A DNA stretch of 10,404 nt from DAOPXV01 sp035352535 (GTDB lineage: Bacteria; Muiribacteriota; UBA9980), in NCBI GenBank assembly GCA_964545075.1, contig CAZJFS010000153.1:1-10404 (forward strand), in the 5' to 3' direction. Numbering within the stretch: the first letter of the stretch is position 1; each line of letters begins with the position of its first letter. The position numbers were made by a program, and so were the translations under genes. The notes under the pieces were generated by a model that was given only the letters and a program-made list of their open reading frames with translations, was not told the DNA's origin and did no database searches. Of the stretch, positions 6,861 through 10,404 are shown piece after piece.

Positions 6861-7871
6861 TTAACGCGTTTCAGGAGGCGTCCGAGGCGCCGGCGGAACG
6901 GGCGCGGCCTGGCCAGCGGGAGGAGGAGTTTCGCCGGGTCCCGATATTACTTCGCTGCCCGCGTATATTTCATGCATTTCGTATGTTTTTCCGCAAACTT
7001 CCCATTTATTTACCAGTATGGAGGTTTTATTCACGAGAAGTTCAAACCATACTTTGGTGGATGCGTATTTTCTTTTGGATATAGTCGTGATTTGGACTTT
7101 GGCTAAAAAGGTCACGTTTATGCATTTGGTTGGAATTCCATCGATTATTTTTTCAAATACCCCCGAAGTTTCCTCGATATCTGAAACATCGTCGTTATTA
7201 TAGAGCTGTTCGAGATATTCAAGAGTGACCTCGCTGCTGACTTCTTCCTGGGCTTCATGGGTGTTTTTGATTTCCTTCCAGTAAACGTCAAGGACTTCCG
7301 ACGATATTTCGCGGCCCTTCCGGTAGTAATAGTTAGGATTGAGTTCGCTGTCGTAGCCTGGGAAGTATTCGGCCTTGAACTCTTCGACAGTCGTGAACTC
7401 GCCGGAAATTTCCGACCTGGGCGTGTTCTGGTTTTCAAGGATGATCTGGCGGACTTTTTCGATTATCGGCCGGGCTATCATTTCGAGTGAAAGCTTTTCG
7501 ACGGGACTTTTAGTTTTATATAACTTCGAAAAATATCTGAGCGATGACAGCTTTTTATCTTCGATGTCTTTTATTATCAAGCCTGAAAGATCGCAAGCTT
7601 TTTCATTGAGGGCTTTAAGCTCGTTCTTATATTGCTGTAAATATGTGGCGTAGTCCGTCGAATCTGTCGTGACGCTGGTAAGATATATGAGTTCCTTGAC
7701 CGTCCAGAAGCTATTGATAAGACCGTAGCTTTTACTTATGATCGGGTTTCTTAAGTTGTCGACGGATTCGTTAAGAGCCGTCCCATAAGCGATACCCGAA
7801 AACAGGGCCGATGCGAAAATCGCGGCGGCGATCAAAATTATTTTAAATTTTATCGATTGAAACTTTTTCAT
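6861..7871 (-). CDS. Exported protein of unrecognised family, paralog A, proline-rich tail
   Basis: A 336-residue protein. I do not recognise the family. The N-terminus (MKKFQSIKFK, then a hydrophobic stretch to about residue 29) is a signal peptide or membrane anchor. Residues 35-120 are mainly helical. The conserved core shared with the neighbour at 7910-8821 is LSSLRYFSKLYKTK (108-121), ARPIIEKV (133-140), AEYFPGY (167-173), YYRKGREISSEVL (182-194), QITTISKRKYASTKVWFELL (260-279) and CGKTYEMHEIY (293-303). After residue 310 there is an unshared Pro/Ala-rich tail of about 26 residues, possibly a flexible spacer. It lies 38 bases downstream of its paralog on the same strand, with only a weak ribosome site, so it is probably cotranscribed. 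The Lys/Tyr/Trp-rich, beta-looking C-terminal half could be a small binding fold, but no catalytic motif is evident. Confidence 0.8.
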   Translation of the reverse strand: MKKFQSIKFKIILIAAAIFASALFSGIAYGTALNESVDNLRNPIISKSYGLINSFWTVKELIYLTSVTTDSTDYATYLQQYKNELKALNEKACDLSGLIIKDIEDKKLSSLRYFSKLYKTKSPVEKLSLEMIARPIIEKVRQIILENQNTPRSEISGEFTTVEEFKAEYFPGYDSELNPNYYYRKGREISSEVLDVYWKEIKNTHEAQEEVSSEVTLEYLEQLYNNDDVSDIEETSGVFEKIIDGIPTKCINVTFLAKVQITTISKRKYASTKVWFELLVNKTSILVNKWEVCGKTYEMHEIYAGSEVISGPGETPPPAGQAAPVPPAPRTPPETR

Positions 7872-7909
7872 TTCACACCATTTTTATAAATTGGGATAAT
7901 TATTGGAAA

Positions 7910-8821
7910 CTATTCGAATTTGACTTCGGAAATGACTTCTTCGTTGGTGTAAAAATCGTGCATTTCATAGGTTTTACCGCATTCCGCCCAGCCCGTGCTT
8001 GAAGAGAAGCTGCCTTTTTTGCGTCTTAAGAGTTCGAACCATACTTTCGTAGCGGCGTATTTTTTCTTGGAGCTTGTCGTGATCTGGGTGCGGGTGTCGA
8101 AGCTTACTTTAACGGCGAGTATTATGTGACCGCCGATGTCGACTTTGAAGGGTTCGCCGATTTGCTGGAAATTTGCGAGTCCGGGTTTCGCCGCGAGCTC
8201 GGCCGCGAGTTTAAATTCGATGGTTCCTTCGAAGTGTTTCGCGGTTTCAACGACCTTTATTTCGTCCTGCCAGTAAGCGTGAAGGAATTCGCTCGAAAGT
8301 TCCTTGCCGCGGCGGTATTCGAAACCGGGTTCCGAATAGCCGTAACCGGGGAAATATTCGGCGGTGAACTGCTCGACCGATTCGAATATTACGATTTCCC
8401 TGTTCTTATTTTTGTTCTGGCTCAATATGTCGGATTTTACTTTTTCGATGATAGGGGCGCAGATGAGATATAAAGGCTGTCTTTCATAGTGCTGTTTGGT
8501 TTTATAAAAATCGCTGAAATTTTTCAGTGAGTTGAGGTCTTTTTTGTTCATTTTTCTGATTATTCTGGATGAGAGCTCTTTTGACTGGGAATCGATCTTT
8601 TTTACGAGCGCCTGGTATTTTTCGGCGCAGCCTTCATCGCAGCGGTCTTTTCCGTTTAGCTGATAGAAAAGATCGGTAGCCTGCCAGTAGTCGATGATCA
8701 TCTGATTGGCGATACGGACTTCGAATTTGATGGTGTCTTCGGCGTCAGAAGCCGCGAAAGCGGGCATGAATAAAAAGAGAGAGAATACCAGGGACAAGAC
8801 GATGATGAGTGAACGGTTCAT
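7910..8821 (-). CDS. Exported protein of unrecognised family, paralog B
   Basis: A 303-residue protein of no family I recognise. Residues 1-23 form a clean signal peptide (MNRSLIIVLSLVFSLFLF, cut near AFA-AS), so it is secreted or periplasmic with no lipobox cysteine. Residues 28-110 are helical with one C-x3-C pair (61, 65) that the paralog lacks. The shared core then reads LNSLKNFSDFYKTK, APIIEKV, VEQFTAEYFPGYG, EYRRGKELSSEFL, a variable 190-240 stretch, TQITTSSKKKYAATKVWFELL and ECGKTYEMHDFY. The motif order and spacing match paralog A throughout, and the C-terminal 60 residues are the most alike, so this is a tandem gene duplication. The ATG at 8821 is preceded by a strong GGGGAGG 11 bases away. 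It is the first gene after a good promoter, with a leader of about 108 bases. The function is unknown; an envelope location is inferred. Confidence 0.82.
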   Translation of the reverse strand: MNRSLIIVLSLVFSLFLFMPAFAASDAEDTIKFEVRIANQMIIDYWQATDLFYQLNGKDRCDEGCAEKYQALVKKIDSQSKELSSRIIRKMNKKDLNSLKNFSDFYKTKQHYERQPLYLICAPIIEKVKSDILSQNKNKNREIVIFESVEQFTAEYFPGYGYSEPGFEYRRGKELSSEFLHAYWQDEIKVVETAKHFEGTIEFKLAAELAAKPGLANFQQIGEPFKVDIGGHIILAVKVSFDTRTQITTSSKKKYAATKVWFELLRRKKGSFSSSTGWAECGKTYEMHDFYTNEEVISEVKFE

Positions 8822-8832
8822 TGTAATTACTA

Positions 8833-8839
8833 CCTCCCC
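8833..8839 (-). promoter_or_regulatory. Shine-Dalgarno site for paralog B
   Basis: GGGGAGG on the minus strand, 11 bases before the ATG at 8821. It is the strongest ribosome site in the window, which suggests high translation of paralog B compared with paralog A, whose site is weak. Confidence 0.65.
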
Positions 8840-8886
8840 AAAATAATACTAAAATACTATATTTTTTTTATTTAGGCTAATTTATT

Positions 8887-8954
8887 GAAAAAATTTCAGC
8901 GCTAAAAATTTCGGGTTATTTTAAAGTAGCATGTCATTGTATGTTAAAAATTTC
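8887..8954 (-). repeat. Three A/T-tract repeats in the promoter and leader of the paralog pair
   Basis: GAAATTTTT occurs on the minus strand at 8954, 8912 and 8897. The first copy lies in the spacer between -35 and -10, and the other two lie in the leader. The first two share the ten bases GAAATTTTTA. This could be a repeated operator, or simply the base composition of an AT-rich leader. Confidence 0.35.
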
Positions 8955-8964
8955 TTTTTGTCAA
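8936..8964 (-). promoter_or_regulatory. Sigma-70 promoter for the exported paralog pair
   Basis: On the minus strand, a perfect TTGACA (8964-8959), a 17-base spacer and TACAAT (8941-8936). Transcription would start near 8929, giving a leader of about 108 bases before the ATG at 8821. It is the best -35 box in the window. Confidence 0.75.
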
Positions 8965-9058
8965 GATTCTTGAAAAAATAAAATATTTTTTTAGGATAAG
9001 CTTATGTGGTTGCAGCGCCCTTATTTTTGGATTAATTAAATGCGCTCGCTAATTTTAA

Positions 9059-9088
9059 TTGCTAAAAGCGCGGTCATTGTGTTATACT
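9059..9088 (+). promoter_or_regulatory. Possible promoter for the LCP gene
   Basis: TTGCTA (9059-9064), an 18-base spacer and TATACT (9083-9088). Transcription would start near 9095, only about 11 bases before the ATG, which would leave little room for a ribosome site. It is therefore a weak call. The whole 284-base divergent gap (8822-9105) otherwise holds only AT-rich DNA and the promoter for the opposite strand. Confidence 0.35.
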
Positions 9089-9105
9089 TTCAGAGAGTGA
9101 TTATT

Positions 9106-10404
9106 ATGGAAAACGCCGACAGGATACAGGAAGAACTTCAAAAATACCGCAGCCCGGGACAGGAAATAACCATTATATTGTTCCGGTTCCTTTTAGTATT
9201 TCTTTTTATTTTCATGCTTTCGGCGGCTTTCGTTTTCTATAAAAGCCATTTTATCAAACAGGCGTATAAGGCGGTCGAAAAGGTAAATTCGGTCGCGAAG
9301 GTCATTCCAATTCCCACTAAAGAAAAATATGTTTTTTTATTGCTTGGAACGGATATGCTCATCGATGTTAACAGAACCGATTCGATGATACTCGTCATGC
9401 TTTCCGTTCCCGACAACCGTATAGATATAATATCGCTTCCGCGTGACTGCAAGATCGAAATTCCGGGCCACGGAGCGCAGAAGATGAACTCAATATATAC
9501 ATTCGAGTACGTCAAGACCAAGAGCGATATTTCTTCGATCAAAAAAGTGGTTTCGCGCATTGAAGAAATGTCGGATATAAAAGTGGATTACTACGTAAAA
9601 GTCGATCTGAGCGGGTTTGAAAAAATAATAAATCTCTTCGGCGGCGTCGAAGTGGACGTTGAAAAAAATATGAACTATGACGACAGCAAACAGGACCTTC
9701 ATATCCGCCTGAAAAAAGGCCTGCAGATCCTCGATGGCAAGCATTCCCTTCAGTACTGCCGTTTCAGGCACGACAGGCTGGGCGATATCGGCAGGATGCA
9801 GCGCCAGCAGAAATTCTTGAAAGCGCTTGTTAACAGAATGAAAGAGGGCAGGACGCTCGTGCGCCTTCCGGAAATAATTTCGGGATCGCTCAGCTTCGTT
9901 ACAACGAACGTCGATCTTCCTTTGCTGGTAGCTCTTCTGGGGGCGATACCCGAGCCGTCGAAACTCCAGGCTTGTTCGCATTCAATGCCCGGAGATTTTA
10001 CTGAAAATGAACCTGTTTGTTATTTTTTACCGAATCTTGAAAAATATAAAAAACTGATGAAGGATATCACGAGCGGCGATATCGTTAAAATAGAAGCCGA
10101 AAAGGCACGCCTGGAAGCGGAAAAGGCCGCAGCCAAACCGGAAATCGAAAATAAAAAGGGCGTCGAAGCCCAAAAAGCGCCGGAAACTAAAAAGACCGCC
10201 GATCCGGTGAAGGAAGCCGAAATTAAAAAATCCGCCGCAAAGAAGGATCTGGAAACTAAAAAAGCGGTTGAAAAAAATAAAGACGCATTGAAAGAAAAGA
10301 CGAAAAAAACCGAAGGAGCGAAGGCGCTTAAACCCGATGCCGGAAAAGCTCAGGCTAAAGCGGCCAGCTCGAAAAAAAAACCCGCGGGGAAAACCGCCGT
10401 TAAA
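9106..10404 (+). CDS. LCP (LytR-CpsA-Psr) family membrane protein, open at the right edge
   Basis: 433 codons are read and the frame is still open at base 10404, so the C-terminus is missing. A short cytoplasmic N-terminus (1-21) and one membrane helix (about 22-45) place the rest outside the membrane. The LCP domain spans about 75-285: FLLLGTD (77-83), RTDSMILVMLSV (90-101), IISLPRD (108-114), KMNSIY (126-131), YYVKVDLSGFEKIINLFGGVEVDV (starting at 162), KKGLQILDGKHSLQYCRFRHD (starting at 203) and GDIGRMQRQQ (226-235). The Arg/Asp residues of the RTDS, LPRD, FRHD and GRMQRQQ motifs are those that bind polyprenyl-pyrophosphate in the family. LCP enzymes move polymers from a lipid carrier to the cell wall or to another glycan; the substrate here is unknown. 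From about residue 325 a Lys/Ala/Glu-rich tail of more than 100 residues follows, unusual in length. The start is ATG 9106, with GAGAG-type purines just upstream. It is transcribed away from the paralog pair. Confidence 0.92.
   Translation, partial: MENADRIQEELQKYRSPGQEITIILFRFLLVFLFIFMLSAAFVFYKSHFIKQAYKAVEKVNSVAKVIPIPTKEKYVFLLLGTDMLIDVNRTDSMILVMLSVPDNRIDIISLPRDCKIEIPGHGAQKMNSIYTFEYVKTKSDISSIKKVVSRIEEMSDIKVDYYVKVDLSGFEKIINLFGGVEVDVEKNMNYDDSKQDLHIRLKKGLQILDGKHSLQYCRFRHDRLGDIGRMQRQQKFLKALVNRMKEGRTLVRLPEIISGSLSFVTTNVDLPLLVALLGAIPEPSKLQACSHSMPGDFTENEPVCYFLPNLEKYKKLMKDITSGDIVKIEAEKARLEAEKAAAKPEIENKKGVEAQKAPETKKTADPVKEAEIKKSAAKKDLETKKAVEKNKDALKEKTKKTEGAKALKPDAGKAQAKAASSKKKPAGKTAVK
10372..10380 (+). 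repeat. Run of nine A inside the LCP tail coding sequence
   Basis: A homopolymer of nine A encodes Lys-Lys-Lys in the charged tail near the window edge. Runs of this length are prone to slippage by polymerases and to sequencing error, so the reading frame beyond this point should be treated with care. Confidence 0.7.

Noticed and set aside
8126..8473. Plus-strand open frame of 115 codons opposite paralog B
   Set aside because: Antisense shadow of conserved motifs such as AEYFPGY; no promoter or ribosome site precedes it.
9042..9071. Inverted repeat GCGCT...AGCGC upstream of the LCP gene, considered as operator or terminator
   Set aside because: The stem is only five bases with a 20-base loop and no T run; it is expected by chance in a gap of this size.
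9490..9981. Minus-strand open frame of 163 codons opposite the LCP domain
   Set aside because: The opposite strand encodes a clear LCP domain over the same bases, so this frame is a by-product.
1..10404. CRISPR arrays, tRNA or rRNA genes, insertion sequences, toxin-antitoxin or defence genes
   Set aside because: No regularly spaced repeats, no cloverleaf-like or conserved RNA sequence, no transposase or nuclease motif was seen on either strand.

Overview
The window looks like ordinary chromosomal DNA from a diderm-type, probably uncultivated bacterium. GC content is moderate, intergenic DNA is AT-rich and genes are tightly packed. Three things hint at a candidate phylum of the Riflebacteria/Wallbacteria kind: a pilin-like cysteine module of the form C-x2-NMKTIEGA ... 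KKEPKC ... CPEHG, Lys/Ala/Glu-rich tails on secreted or membrane proteins, and a DUF6754-type membrane protein. The taxonomic placement is inference only. I see no tRNA, rRNA, CRISPR array, insertion sequence or phage gene.

Layout. (1) Bases 1-1701, + strand: an extended -10 promoter and an exported mosaic protein made of four ankyrin repeats, a pilin-like cysteine module and a LolA-like C-terminal domain. (2) A convergent junction with a long hairpin (1711-1750). (3) Bases 6736 down to 1740, - strand: one probable operon with a near-consensus sigma-70 promoter. Its order is a receiver-histidine kinase hybrid, a 7-TM histidine kinase (joined by an ATGA overlap), MoeA (molybdenum cofactor synthesis) and a DUF6754 membrane protein. 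(4) A symmetrical intrinsic terminator (6772-6805) separates this from the next unit. (5) Bases 8964 down to 6861, - strand: a TTGACA-N17-TACAAT promoter, a long AT-rich leader and two tandem paralogous exported proteins of a family I do not recognise. (6) Bases 9106 to the right edge, + strand: an LCP (LytR-CpsA-Psr) family protein with a long charged tail, still open at the edge.

How the genes may work together. The two kinases probably form a phosphorelay or co-sensing pair: the membrane kinase could phosphorylate, or be tuned by, the soluble receiver-kinase. Neither carries an output domain and no DNA-binding regulator is encoded here. MoeA suggests a molybdoenzyme elsewhere in the genome, and its cotranscription with the kinases and the DUF6754 protein is unusual. 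The exported paralogs, the ankyrin mosaic and the LCP protein are all envelope-directed, so most of the window concerns the cell surface and signalling. The parts most likely to be undescribed are the paralog family and the three-module ankyrin protein.
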